A stretch of DNA of 64,000 bases from M3007 sp031373665 (GTDB taxonomy: Bacteria > Bacteroidota > Bacteroidia > Chitinophagales > Saprospiraceae). A model generated the notes under the pieces. It was given only the letters and a program-made list of their open reading frames with translations, was not told the DNA's origin and did no database searches. The number at the start of each line of letters is the position of its first letter. The first letter of the stretch is position 1. Shown piece by piece: positions 18,682-27,668 of this stretch. Position numbers and translations under genes: made by a program. The stretch spans positions 1 to 64,000 of the forward strand of contig JANMMZ010000110.1 in the NCBI GenBank assembly GCA_031373665.1, in the 5' to 3' direction.

Positions 18682-19092
18682 ATGAAAAAACAATTTTCAG
18701 TAGGCATATGCTGCCTCCTCTGCCTAGGGCTAAGCCTCCCCATAATGGCTCAAAAAAATGTAGATCAGGCCATAGAATCCATCAAAACAGGACAAATACA
18801 AAGCCCTGAACAGCGTTGCGCAGAGATAGATGCGGCGATGAAAGACCATGTAAGGCTGCGCAACGATCAAATACCGATTGTGCATGAAATTAACCTGCGC
18901 TATGCCCGCCGCGCCGATCTGGAAATCGTGAAGGCCGACCTCGGAAACTGGGCCAAGTACCGTCGCCTCATGGATATGCAGGATGAGAAAGACAAAGAAC
19001 TTAAGCGCATCCTTGATGCAACTCAATTTGAAAAATATGCCGTTGCCCGCGATGCCGCTATTTGGAAGGCCGTAAAAGCCCTGTTATTTTAA
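18682..19092 (+). CDS. Small secreted helical protein
   Basis: The 136-residue product has a signal peptide (1-23, IMAQ) and an all-helical remainder with two long amphipathic helices; the end, KDKELKRILDATQFEKYAVA, resembles the LTxxQ-type ending of Spy/CpxP-like periplasmic proteins. I do not claim a specific function: metal or folding stress sensing is what that superfamily does in other bacteria. Single Cys48 is the only cysteine of the mature part. Confidence 0.6.
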   Translation: MKKQFSVGICCLLCLGLSLPIMAQKNVDQAIESIKTGQIQSPEQRCAEIDAAMKDHVRLRNDQIPIVHEINLRYARRADLEIVKADLGNWAKYRRLMDMQDEKDKELKRILDATQFEKYAVARDAAIWKAVKALLF

Positions 19093-19196
19093 ATCTTTTT
19101 TGAACTGTTCACATAACTAACGCGAATAATGGGTTGTAAATCAACAATTTGTGAAAGCCAATATTCTCATAACTACTAAAATTTTAAATCACAATT

Positions 19197-20060
19197 ATGC
19201 AAAAGCAATCATTTTTTTCAGCAGTACTCGTATGTATTATCGCCGCTACCATGTTCACGGCTTGCCGCAAAGGCGTAGAAGGCCCAGGTGATGGCCCATT
19301 GGCCGATTTTGTGGCCCCACGCATCAATGCCACCGCTCAAAATTCGTTGGCAACCGTCCAAGATATGATCTATGAAGTGGCTTCCACCTCGCCAGCCCTC
19401 AATACTGTACCGGGCAGCCTAGTGATTGGTCAATGTCCAGTAGTCATCGTCACTCCTAAAACAGCCGCAGATAGTTTTCCGGCTACCTTGACCATTGATT
19501 TTGGCACTGGCTGTACTTGGCGCGGCCACAATATGTCGGGCAAAGTAGTGCTAGAAGTATCGGGTAAAGTATCCGCTGGCAATGCCACCATGAGCGGTAG
19601 TTTCAACCAACTTAGTGTGGATGGCAATGTATTGGCAGGTAAGATAGTCGTGACCACGGGAGCAGCCGGACAATCTTTGCGCAACATGACCTTTACCTTC
19701 ACCGAGGGCAAAGTGATCACCGCCGATGGGAAGACCGTAATGATAACAAACGTAGTGGCCACCCGCACCCAAGTAGAAGGCCAATCCACGACCGTCAGCA
19801 CAGGGGGATTGATCGCGTTTCAAGATGATGTGTTCGAGATTTCTTTCAGCGGCAATGGAACTGGTTCCGACGGAGATGCCTTCACCTTGAGTACGCCTAC
19901 GGTATTGCGCCGCAGCATGACCTGCCGCTGGATCGCCACCGGAAAGGTAGAAATCAAAAGCGGCCTAAAAACAGCCAGTATAGATTTTGGAGCCGGCACC
20001 TGCGATGATGAAGCCACGATCACAGTAGCGGGTGAAGTGAAAGTGGTGAAGTTGCCTTAG
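19197..20060 (+). CDS. Lipoprotein of unknown function
   Basis: The 287-residue product carries a lipoprotein signal with lipobox FTAC (Cys at about residue 23). The mature part is beta-rich with two related segments (TLTIDFGTGCTWRGHNMSGK and, later, ASIDFGAGTCDDEATITVAG), so it appears to be an internal duplication of a beta-sandwich-like domain. Four cysteines sit in the paired motifs. I do not recognise a function. Its TAG stop at 20058-20060 is followed immediately by aminotransferase-derived sequence, which marks a deletion junction. Confidence 0.65.
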   Translation: MQKQSFFSAVLVCIIAATMFTACRKGVEGPGDGPLADFVAPRINATAQNSLATVQDMIYEVASTSPALNTVPGSLVIGQCPVVIVTPKTAADSFPATLTIDFGTGCTWRGHNMSGKVVLEVSGKVSAGNATMSGSFNQLSVDGNVLAGKIVVTTGAAGQSLRNMTFTFTEGKVITADGKTVMITNVVATRTQVEGQSTTVSTGGLIAFQDDVFEISFSGNGTGSDGDAFTLSTPTVLRRSMTCRWIATGKVEIKSGLKTASIDFGAGTCDDEATITVAGEVKVVKLP

Positions 20061-20061
20061 G

Positions 20062-20750
20062 AGGGCTACCGACGAGTATTTCGGCGTACATGCTTCTGAG
20101 GATTACCGTTTCGTCATATTCACTGGCTCAGTAGGCTCTTATTACCCAAAACCAGTAAAACTTTGGGTAGAAGAAGTATCACCCTCGCATCGCAAGGTGG
20201 TGCTGGAGAAGCAAAGTGTGCTGGTAATTATGGAGCCTCTTTATTGCCTACTATGCGTGCCCAAAAGGCTGGTTACGATCAGGTCATGTGGATGGATGCT
20301 ATTGAGAAAAAATACGTTCAAGAAGTTGGCACCATGAATCTTTTCTTTGTCATGGACGGAAAAATAATCACGCCTGCTACGACTGGAACCATCTTGAGGG
20401 GCATTACCCGTGAAAGTTTTATGACCCTTCTAAAAGAATGGGGCTACACCGTGGAAGACCGACTTTTGAGTATCGCTGAAATATCTGATGCATTCTGGCG
20501 CGGCACTTTACAAGAGTGCTTTGGTGCTGGTACCGCTGCAGTGGTAAGTCATATAAGTGACATCACTTGGCGCGACCTCAAAATTCAGTTGCCGCCCGTA
20601 GATGCCGAGCAGGCTACCCGTTTGAAAAATCATTTTAATGGTTTAAAAATGGGGCTTCTACCAGATACACATAACTGGTTAACATCTTGTGCCAATTCCG
20701 GAATATTAGAGCATTTGCCTCAATATCAAGGAGTTATGGCGTCTAAGTAA
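20062..20750 (+). pseudogene. ilvE: Branched-chain aminotransferase remnant (5'-deleted and frameshifted)
   Basis: From 20062 one frame reads RATDEYFGVHASEDYRFVIF and continues to KPVKLWVEE; from about 20175 the homology continues in another frame with ITLASQGGAGEAKCAGNYGA through to the stop at 20750. Together these match the C-terminal two thirds of class IV branched-chain aminotransferases (GNYGASLLP, EVGTMNLFFV, GTILRGITR, FGAGTAAVV). The first roughly 130-165 residues, which contain part of the PLP site, are missing, and the two halves are out of frame. The family is normally about 350 aa. A natural terminator remains downstream. An intact ilvE elsewhere in the genome is expected. Confidence 0.85.
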
Positions 20751-20816
20751 TAGGCAGTGATAGGCTTTTCATCTAAGATTATTGCCTAATATGCATCAAT
20801 GCTATATGGTTATTAA

Positions 20817-20858
20817 AGCAGCCTGCGTCGAGTAACCTTCGATTCAGGCTGCTTTTTT
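20817..20858 (+). terminator. Rho-independent terminator behind the ilvE remnant
   Basis: AGCAGCCTG (20817-20825) pairs with CAGGCTGCT (20845-20853), with a short inner stem, and six T follow. It is probably the original ilvE terminator. Confidence 0.75.
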
Positions 20859-20879
20859 AGTTATATAAGTTGAATTATG

Positions 20880-20970
20880 TGATGCAGAGCCATAGTAGCC
20901 CCGAGGGGGCGGCATCTACCAACGATGGTCATCCCCCATCAAACCACCAGCCCCAAAGGGGCGCAAAAAA
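20880..20970. repeat. REP-like palindromic intergenic element
   Basis: Two GC-rich palindromes, GCCCCGAGGGGGC (20898-20910) and GCCCCAAAGGGGC (20950-20962), are set 52 bp apart in an otherwise AT-rich gap between the ilvE terminator and the repeat-protein gene. Elements with this AGCCCC...GGGGC core are a common dispersed intergenic repeat in Bacteroidota, from general knowledge. The rest of the 403-bp gap (20751-21154) shows nothing else beyond the terminator and the upstream region of the next gene. Confidence 0.55.
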
Positions 20971-21154
20971 TACATAATATAAAAAATAAATGTGTTAAGC
21001 GTAAATCAATTATGCCCTGAAATGCTAAGAAGGTTATACTTTCGCTTCAAATACTGGCGAACAAATATTTGGTTTTGCTAGTATTTTACATTTTGCATAA
21101 GTAGTTTCAACAAATCAAGTGGGAGCATGTTTCATTCCGAACAATGCACAAACT

Positions 21155-24100
21155 ATGCAAGCCAACTACTACATTCCTTTCTCGTTCAGACAAACGACGC
21201 TAGCATTTATTTTTTTATTTTTTGGGGTATTCCTAAATCGTTCTTCCGCTCAGTGCACTGGGCTCGGATCAGTGGTGCTAAATGTAACGCCAGGCCCTGT
21301 GCCTACATTGGCATTTTCCACTCAAATATGCCCTGGCGATGATACCAATATATCAGTCAATCAGATTTTTGACACTTATGCTTGGAATACAGGTGAAGGT
21401 AGTCAACTCATTGTGGTAAATACACCCGGTACTTATACCGTAACGGTATCAAACAGTAGCGGTTGTTCTGGCACAGCGCAAGCAGTGATCGGCTCTTCTC
21501 CAGTACCAACGCCCAGTATCACTCAAGGTGCTTACGCCTGCAATGGCCAATTTACGCTCAATGCTGGTGCTGGGTTTAACGCTTATGCTTGGAGTTCAGG
21601 ATCCACAGTACAAACGACCACCGTAACAAGTAGCGATACCTACACCGTCACGGTAACCAATGCTCAAGGCTGCACTGGAACGGATATTCAAAATGTAACA
21701 ATTCCTGATCCACCAGAGGTGATTATCAGTGGTGATCTTGATTTTTGTGCTGGTAATACTACCTTATTGAGTGCAACACCCGGATTCAACACCTATAGTT
21801 GGTCGAGTGGCAGCGGATCGGCAAACCTCAATGTTTCTATTGCTGGCACCTATACAGTAACCGCGACCGACGCTTTTGGGTGTACTGATGTCAATAGCGT
21901 CACAGTCACTAACTCACCCAGCCCTACGCCTAATATCAATGGCCCAGGTCAGTTTTGTCTAGGCACAGACGCTACCTTAACCGTCGCCAATGGCCCTTTT
22001 GATATTTATGCTTGGTCTCAAGGCGACAATACGCCCAGTATCACTGTCGCTTCTGGGGGTACTTACACGGTAACCGTCACTGCGGCCAATGGATGTACAG
22101 GTACGACTACTGAAGTACTGATCCCGTTGCCCGCCCCTAATCCAAATATCAGTCAAGCACCTTACGCTTGCAATGGCAATATTACCCTCAATGCAGGTGG
22201 CGGATTCACCAATTATGCTTGGAGTACTGGCAATACCACCCAAAACAATACAGTCAATTCAGATGGCTCCTATACCGTCACGGTAACCAATGGTCAAGGC
22301 TGCACGGGTACTGACACCCAATTTGTTACCATTCCTGATGCGCCCAATGTTACGATCAGTGGTACGACTACTTTTTGTACAGGCTCGAATACTACGTTGA
22401 ATGCCACCACAGGATTCAATGATTATGATTGGAGCAATAGTGGTAGCACCGGGTCAAACTTGACTGTAACATTGGCTGGTACTTACACCGTTACGGTAAC
22501 AGATGGATTCGGATGTACCGATGTGAGCAGTGCCGTGGTCACCAGTTTGCTTAGTCCTAGTCCCAATATCAGTGGACCCGGACAGTTTTGTGATGGCACT
22601 TCAGTCACATTGTCGGTAGCCAATGGCCCTTTCACAGATTTTGATTGGAATAATGGCAGCAATTCGCCCACGATTACCGTCTCTAATGGTGGCACATATA
22701 CCGTAACTGTGACAGCCACCAATGGCTGTACAGGTACCTCGGTGGAGAATTTGACTGAAATAATAGCCCCTATTCCTAATTTGACTCAAGCAACCTATGC
22801 TTGTAATAATACAGCAGTATTAAACTCAAACCTTGGGTTCTCTTCTTATCAATGGAGCAATGGTGCCACCTCCGGAACTTCCATCAGCGTAAACACAGAA
22901 GGTGAATACACCGTCACTGTTACAAATGCACAAGGGTGCACTGGTACCAATAGTATCATTGCAGAAATACCACCTGAACCTTTGGTTGATATTTCGGGAT
23001 CTGCGAGTATTTGTCAAGGCAACACCACCACCTTGGTGGCTACAACTGGCTTCAGTCAGTACGCTTGGAGTAATGGCGATTTGGATGAATCAATAACCAT
23101 CAATCAAAGTGGCACTTACTTTGTTACGATCACGGATAACTTCGGATGTACCGCAGAAAATTCTAAATCAGTGAACGTATTGCCCAATCCCAACCCGCAA
23201 ATAACGGGGTCGAGTAGTATTTGTCCGGGAAGCAACACTGTATTAGGCGTTAGTGGCACTTTTAACAGTTATTTATGGTCTAATGGCAGTACAAATGCCA
23301 ATATTACGGTCAATACTCCTGACACCTACGAAGTAGTAGTGACCGCTACCAACGGGTGTACCGGTACGGATGATGTAGTGGTGGTCGTATCTAATTCTTT
23401 AAATATTAATGTGTCAGAACTGCCCTATGCTTGCAATGGGCAAATCACATTGGATGCTGGGACTGGATTTAATACTTACATATGGAGTAATGGTGCTACA
23501 ACCTCCAATATTTCGGTTGCTCAAAACAATACCTACACGGTTACCGTCACGGATTCAGGATCCTGTACTGGTACTGCGGCCCAAACAATAACTATTCCTA
23601 CCTTGCCACAGGTGATCATCACTGGGCCTGGATCAGTTTGTGCTGGTACAGAGGCTACACTGGTGGCTACCGCAGGGTTTAGTGGATATGCTTGGTCAAA
23701 TATACAATTTAATCAAATCATAAATGTTTTAATAGGAGGGAGTTATGAGGTAACTATCACTGATGTAAATGGTTGTACTGCAACCAATACCTTCAATTTG
23801 AGTGTCAATGCGATCCCGCAACCAACGATTTCGGGATCTACTACCATATGTGCCAATGGCACAGCAACCTTTGGGACTACTATTGGATATAACAGTTACC
23901 TGTGGTCCACTAGTGCCACCTCTGCTACTATACAAACAAATATGGCTGGTATCTATAGTGTTATCGTAACTGATGCGAACGGCTGTTCTGGAACGGATGA
24001 TCTAATTCTGAACATTACAACAAGCCTATCCCCAAGCATCGCCACCTTACCCTACGGTTGCAATAGTCAGGTTAGTTTTGACGTGGGTACGGGTTTTCAG

Positions 24101-25810
24101 ACCTATGCATGGAGCAGCGGCAGCACTACCAGTACAGCCAATGTTTCGGCCAATGGCACTTACACCGTCACGGTTTCTGATTTGAGTGGCTGCACCGGCA
24201 CCGCTACGGCTACCGCCAATATTCCTGCTGCTCCAACCGTCACAATTGGTGGCACCAATGCCATTTGCGTTGGAAATAACAGTGTGTTGAACGTCGGATC
24301 GGCCTTTAGTGCCTATAATTGGAGCAACGGAGCCACCACGGCAACTACTTCCGTCACTCAACCTAATACTTACTTGGTTACGGTGACTGATGCGATCGGC
24401 TGTACTGCTACGGATGATTTTGTGGTGGTCGTGAATCAACTCCCTCAAACACAAATAACTGGAAGTACCACGATCTGCAACGGAAACAGTACGACCATCA
24501 GTGCGGGCGCAGGTTTTGCGGCCTATGCTTGGTCTAACGGTGCCACCACAGCAAGTACCAGTACCACCACGGCTGGTTTATTCACCGTCACCGTCACGGA
24601 TGCCATTGGATGCTCCAATACTGCTACGATTACGTTGACCGTGTCAACGTCGTTATCTCCAAGCATCGCCACCTTACCCTACGGTTGCAATAGTCAGGTT
24701 AGTTTTGACGTGGGTACGGGTTTTCAGACTTACATATGGAGCAGCGGCAGTACCACCAGTACAGCCAATGTTTCGGCCAATGGCACTTACACCGTCACGG
24801 TTTCTGATTTGAGTGGCTGCACCGGCATCGCTACGGCTACCGCCAATATTCCTGCTGCTCCAACCGTCACAATTGGTGGCACCAATGCCATTTGCGTTGG
24901 AAATAACAGTGTGTTGAACGTCGGAGCGGCTTTTGCCGCCTATAATTGGAGCAATGGAGCCACCACGGCTACCACCTCCGTCACTCAACCCAATACTTAC
25001 TTGGTCACGGTAACGGATGCCATCGGTTGTACTTCTACGGATGATTTTGTGGTGGCGGTGAATGAATCTCCGGAAGTGCTTATTACTGGAAATACAACCA
25101 TTGACTGTGACAACGGCACGGCAAATATTTCAATCAGTGGAGGGAATGCTTTGACTTATCAATGGTCAAATGGTGCAACGACAATGTCTGTTTCTCTTGA
25201 TGCCGTGGGCGAGTATGCTGTTACAGTGACCGATAATGCTGGATGTACCAACACTGAAATGATAGCCATCAATGAATTGGCCATTAATTCAACCTTTGCG
25301 GATACCATAGAATTTAGGCTTGGTCAAGTGATTCCATTGGTTCCTCCCATCGGGTTTACTCCAGCCAACATCACTTGGACAAATGCAAGCATTCTATCGT
25401 GTAGTGATTGTATTGAGCCCAATGCTAGACCCACTCAAACAACTTTGGTTAATTATGAAGCAATGGGCAATGGGCCTTGTGAGGCCAATGGCTTTTTCTT
25501 GCTGATTCAGAAATCATCTGCATTGGTGTATATCCCCAATGCTATTGCGCCAGGAACGAGCGAAAACGGTATTTTCACGATTTACGGGAATGAACTAGTT
25601 GAAAAGATCAATTTTTTAAGGATTTATGACCGATGGGGAGAATTGATGTTTGAAAACAGGGATATGAATCCGGGAGATTTGACCCAAGGCTGGAACGGTA
25701 CTTACAAAGGGAAGGATCTCACACCAGGTGTATATGTCCACGTGGCTGAGTTGCTTTTCAAAGATGGAAAAACCGAAATATTTAGTGGTGATATTACTAT
25801 ATTAAAATAA
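21155..25810 (+). CDS. Giant Ig-like repeat surface protein with gliding-motility C-terminal domain
   Basis: I prefer the ATG at 21155 (MQANYYIPFSF) over the GTG at 21119. The 1551-residue product has a signal peptide (to about residue 35, SSAQ), about 19 Ig/PKD-like repeats of near 70 residues with the core YxWSxGxTT...GTYTVTVTDxxGCTGT, and a gliding-motility-associated C-terminal domain (VYIPNAIAPG ... IYDRWGELMFEN ... GVYVHVAE), the type B signal of T9SS cargo. Each repeat has two cysteines. The repeats run in a fixed A-B-C order: A with PYACN, B and C with FC/IC. It is probably a cell-surface adhesin or gliding-associated filament; no enzyme motif is visible. Confidence 0.88.
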   Translation: MQANYYIPFSFRQTTLAFIFLFFGVFLNRSSAQCTGLGSVVLNVTPGPVPTLAFSTQICPGDDTNISVNQIFDTYAWNTGEGSQLIVVNTPGTYTVTVSNSSGCSGTAQAVIGSSPVPTPSITQGAYACNGQFTLNAGAGFNAYAWSSGSTVQTTTVTSSDTYTVTVTNAQGCTGTDIQNVTIPDPPEVIISGDLDFCAGNTTLLSATPGFNTYSWSSGSGSANLNVSIAGTYTVTATDAFGCTDVNSVTVTNSPSPTPNINGPGQFCLGTDATLTVANGPFDIYAWSQGDNTPSITVASGGTYTVTVTAANGCTGTTTEVLIPLPAPNPNISQAPYACNGNITLNAGGGFTNYAWSTGNTTQNNTVNSDGSYTVTVTNGQGCTGTDTQFVTIPDAPNVTISGTTTFCTGSNTTLNATTGFNDYDWSNSGSTGSNLTVTLAGTYTVTVTDGFGCTDVSSAVVTSLLSPSPNISGPGQFCDGTSVTLSVANGPFTDFDWNNGSNSPTITVSNGGTYTVTVTATNGCTGTSVENLTEIIAPIPNLTQATYACNNTAVLNSNLGFSSYQWSNGATSGTSISVNTEGEYTVTVTNAQGCTGTNSIIAEIPPEPLVDISGSASICQGNTTTLVATTGFSQYAWSNGDLDESITINQSGTYFVTITDNFGCTAENSKSVNVLPNPNPQITGSSSICPGSNTVLGVSGTFNSYLWSNGSTNANITVNTPDTYEVVVTATNGCTGTDDVVVVVSNSLNINVSELPYACNGQITLDAGTGFNTYIWSNGATTSNISVAQNNTYTVTVTDSGSCTGTAAQTITIPTLPQVIITGPGSVCAGTEATLVATAGFSGYAWSNIQFNQIINVLIGGSYEVTITDVNGCTATNTFNLSVNAIPQPTISGSTTICANGTATFGTTIGYNSYLWSTSATSATIQTNMAGIYSVIVTDANGCSGTDDLILNITTSLSPSIATLPYGCNSQVSFDVGTGFQTYAWSSGSTTSTANVSANGTYTVTVSDLSGCTGTATATANIPAAPTVTIGGTNAICVGNNSVLNVGSAFSAYNWSNGATTATTSVTQPNTYLVTVTDAIGCTATDDFVVVVNQLPQTQITGSTTICNGNSTTISAGAGFAAYAWSNGATTASTSTTTAGLFTVTVTDAIGCSNTATITLTVSTSLSPSIATLPYGCNSQVSFDVGTGFQTYIWSSGSTTSTANVSANGTYTVTVSDLSGCTGIATATANIPAAPTVTIGGTNAICVGNNSVLNVGAAFAAYNWSNGATTATTSVTQPNTYLVTVTDAIGCTSTDDFVVAVNESPEVLITGNTTIDCDNGTANISISGGNALTYQWSNGATTMSVSLDAVGEYAVTVTDNAGCTNTEMIAINELAINSTFADTIEFRLGQVIPLVPPIGFTPANITWTNASILSCSDCIEPNARPTQTTLVNYEAMGNGPCEANGFFLLIQKSSALVYIPNAIAPGTSENGIFTIYGNELVEKINFLRIYDRWGELMFENRDMNPGDLTQGWNGTYKGKDLTPGVYVHVAELLFKDGKTEIFSGDITILK
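24032..25063 (+). repeat. Near-identical internal duplication inside the repeat-protein gene
   Basis: 24032 to about 24436 and 24659 to about 25063 are almost the same DNA, offset by 627 bp (209 codons, one A-B-C unit). Other repeats in the gene are only similar at protein level, so this copy arose recently by unequal recombination or slippage. Reading frame is kept. Confidence 0.85.
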
Positions 25811-25816
25811 TAAATA

Positions 25817-26851
25817 ATGCGATTAATTTCTTTAGCCATTCTACTTGCCTTTTTAAAAACCAGTGCACTGGCCCAACTTGTTACCTTTAATGGAACTGGA
25901 AATCTACCAGTTCCACCAACTGGTACGATTGGCATCACTCAATCTCCATGTACAGTCACCAACATAGGCGTATTGGGCGGTTGTGTGACGATTGACAATG
26001 TTCAGATCAACTTAGTTCACACATTTGTTGGCGATATTGGCATTCTATTGATAGGCCCTGGAGGGCAAGTATTGGATTTATCTACTGGAAATGGTGGCGC
26101 AGGCGATGACTATCAGAATACTATATTCAGGGATGATGCCGCTGATTTCATTACTTCAGGCACACCGCCTTATGCAGGTACTTTTCGCCCAGAAGGAAGG
26201 GCAACCACACTGCCCAATCCATACACCAATGCGCCGCCATTGGGTACACGAACGTTTGCGAATACTTATAACGGAACCAATGCCAATGGCGTTTGGATTT
26301 TATACATCAATGATTATGTAGGCCTAGATTTGGGTATTTTGATAGACTGGTCTATTACATTCAATCAAGGCGGTGCACCGCCAGTGGCAGATGCAGGCCT
26401 AGACAAATCCACGTGTGCAGGCCAAAGCACCACGTTGACTGCCAGTGGTGGCGGCAACTATGCTTGGAATACTGGAGCCACCACCGCTACCATTACCGTT
26501 AGCCCTAGCGTAGCCACCACTTATACGGTCACGGTGACAAATCCTGGGTGTGGTACCGATACGGATGAAGTCATTGTTTCGATTGATCCACCGCCAGCGG
26601 TGTCATTGTCGGTGGCTAGCCCAGATGTGTGCGTGGGCGGATGCCAGACCATCACGGCTAATTTTACCGGAACGGCACCCTTTACGTTGACCTACAAAAC
26701 TATTACCAGCAATGGGGTGCAAACGACCTTCACGGAGTCATTCTCTTCAAATTTTGTGACATTTGAGGTCTGTCCACCGGCTGGGACGACCCTTGGAAAT
26801 TTGCAAGTGCTGGCTACTAGTCTGACGGATGCACTTTGTACTTGTAATTGA
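25817..26851 (+). CDS. Secreted protein with P-domain and Ig-like domain, apparently C-terminally truncated
   Basis: The 344-residue product has a signal peptide (1-19, ALAQ), a proprotein-convertase P-like domain (about 40-190, with HTFVGDIGILLIGPGG and NGVWILYINDYVGLDLG), and one Ig/PKD-like domain (about 193-255, NYAWNTGATTATITV). It then begins another domain and stops with DALCTCN. No T9SS or gliding C-terminal domain is present, though proteins of this design are normally much longer and end with one. It follows the giant repeat gene by 6 bp and ends 6 bp before the convergent DUF2256 gene, so I suspect the 3' part was deleted. Confidence 0.7.
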   Translation: MRLISLAILLAFLKTSALAQLVTFNGTGNLPVPPTGTIGITQSPCTVTNIGVLGGCVTIDNVQINLVHTFVGDIGILLIGPGGQVLDLSTGNGGAGDDYQNTIFRDDAADFITSGTPPYAGTFRPEGRATTLPNPYTNAPPLGTRTFANTYNGTNANGVWILYINDYVGLDLGILIDWSITFNQGGAPPVADAGLDKSTCAGQSTTLTASGGGNYAWNTGATTATITVSPSVATTYTVTVTNPGCGTDTDEVIVSIDPPPAVSLSVASPDVCVGGCQTITANFTGTAPFTLTYKTITSNGVQTTFTESFSSNFVTFEVCPPAGTTLGNLQVLATSLTDALCTCN

Positions 26852-26857
26852 CGGGGT

Positions 26858-27013
26858 TTAGGAAGCGCCCTTTGTTTTGTTTCTTTTGCAGTTTTCACTG
26901 CAATACTTGACTTCAGTCCATACTTTTTCCCATTTTTTTCGCCAAGTGAACGGGCGGCCACAGACGATACAGATTTTTTCAGGCAGGTTCTCTTTTTTTA
27001 TTGGCTTCTTCAT
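26858..27013 (-). CDS. DUF2256 zinc-ribbon protein
   Basis: I take the ATG at 27013 (MKKPIKKENLPEK), giving 51 residues, because the upstream part of the open frame overlaps the flavin reductase end. The CxxC pair (ICIVCGRPF) and second pair (KYCSENCKRNK) with WRKKWEKVW between them are the DUF2256 signature. The family is typically encoded next to photolyase/cryptochrome genes. It is the last gene of a four-gene minus-strand group with the flavin reductase, SDR and DUF2805 genes. A 46-bp piece of this gene also occurs at 31831-31876. Confidence 0.9.
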   Translation of the reverse strand: MKKPIKKENLPEKICIVCGRPFTWRKKWEKVWTEVKYCSENCKRNKTKGAS

Positions 27014-27029
27014 AATCGCTTGACTTTTT

Positions 27030-27662
27030 TCATATTTCCCTTGGTATCTCCCCCGGTTTGGCATAAGCCAAACGGGCGATCCGATGGGTGGTATGGTAAC
27101 TGTCCAGTCCGCTGCACGTAAGTGTACCCGCTAGTTCAAGATCCACAAATCCATCTGGCTGTATTACGGCATCGGGTAAGATGACATGCTTAATTTCGCC
27201 AATAATCAAAATGGTGCCATTGATCGTTAATTCAAGTTTCTCCCGCATTTCTAGCCCAAATTTGATCGCGCTTTCTGCCACAAAGGGTGCAGAAAACCCT
27301 TCAATATAATGAGGCGTCAAGCCAGAGGCCTCAAATTCGGATACATTTTTCGGATAGCGGGCAGAGGTTTGGTGGGCATTTTTATAAAAATCAGATTTGA
27401 CGTGATTTACGGTGTAAAGGCTAGTTTCTTCAATATTGGCCAGTGTATGCCGATCCACAGAATCAGGTCTGAAAATCAGGCCACACAAGGGTGGATTGGC
27501 TCCAATATGAAACAAGGAACTGAATACTGCCAGATTGGTAGCGTTTTCAGGATCGGCAGTACCAACCATGACTAGGCTTTTGAATCCACCCAAAGAATTG
27601 ATGAATGCTGCTCGATACCGCTGTTCCATGGCACTTATATCCGTGCGGGTAAAATGTTTCAT
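27030..27662 (-). CDS. Flavin reductase family protein
   Basis: The 210-residue product has the FMN-binding split-barrel pattern of flavin reductase-like (flavoredoxin) proteins: SLGGFKSLVMVGTAD, NLAVFSSLFHIGANPPL, and the closing YHTTHRIARLAYAKPG. Such proteins bind FMN and either reduce free flavin or use it as cofactor. It lies 6 bp behind the SDR gene and 16 bp ahead of DUF2256. The grouping with photolyase-associated families suggests a link to flavin chemistry of photoreceptors or repair enzymes (inference). Confidence 0.85.
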   Translation of the reverse strand: MKHFTRTDISAMEQRYRAAFINSLGGFKSLVMVGTADPENATNLAVFSSLFHIGANPPLCGLIFRPDSVDRHTLANIEETSLYTVNHVKSDFYKNAHQTSARYPKNVSEFEASGLTPHYIEGFSAPFVAESAIKFGLEMREKLELTINGTILIIGEIKHVILPDAVIQPDGFVDLELAGTLTCSGLDSYHTTHRIARLAYAKPGEIPREI

Positions 27663-27668
27663 AAACGA

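Noticed and set aside
18730..19026. Minus-strand frame opposite the small secreted protein
   Set aside because: It is a shadow frame without motifs or start context.
22000..25000. Long antisense open frames across the repeat-protein gene
   Set aside because: They are shadows of the repetitive coding strand, made of low-complexity Arg/Ser/Gly sequence, and have no family match.
21155..25810. Regularly spaced repeats that could suggest a CRISPR array
   Set aside because: The periodicity is that of about 70-codon protein repeats in one long open frame; no short conserved direct repeats with unique spacers are present.
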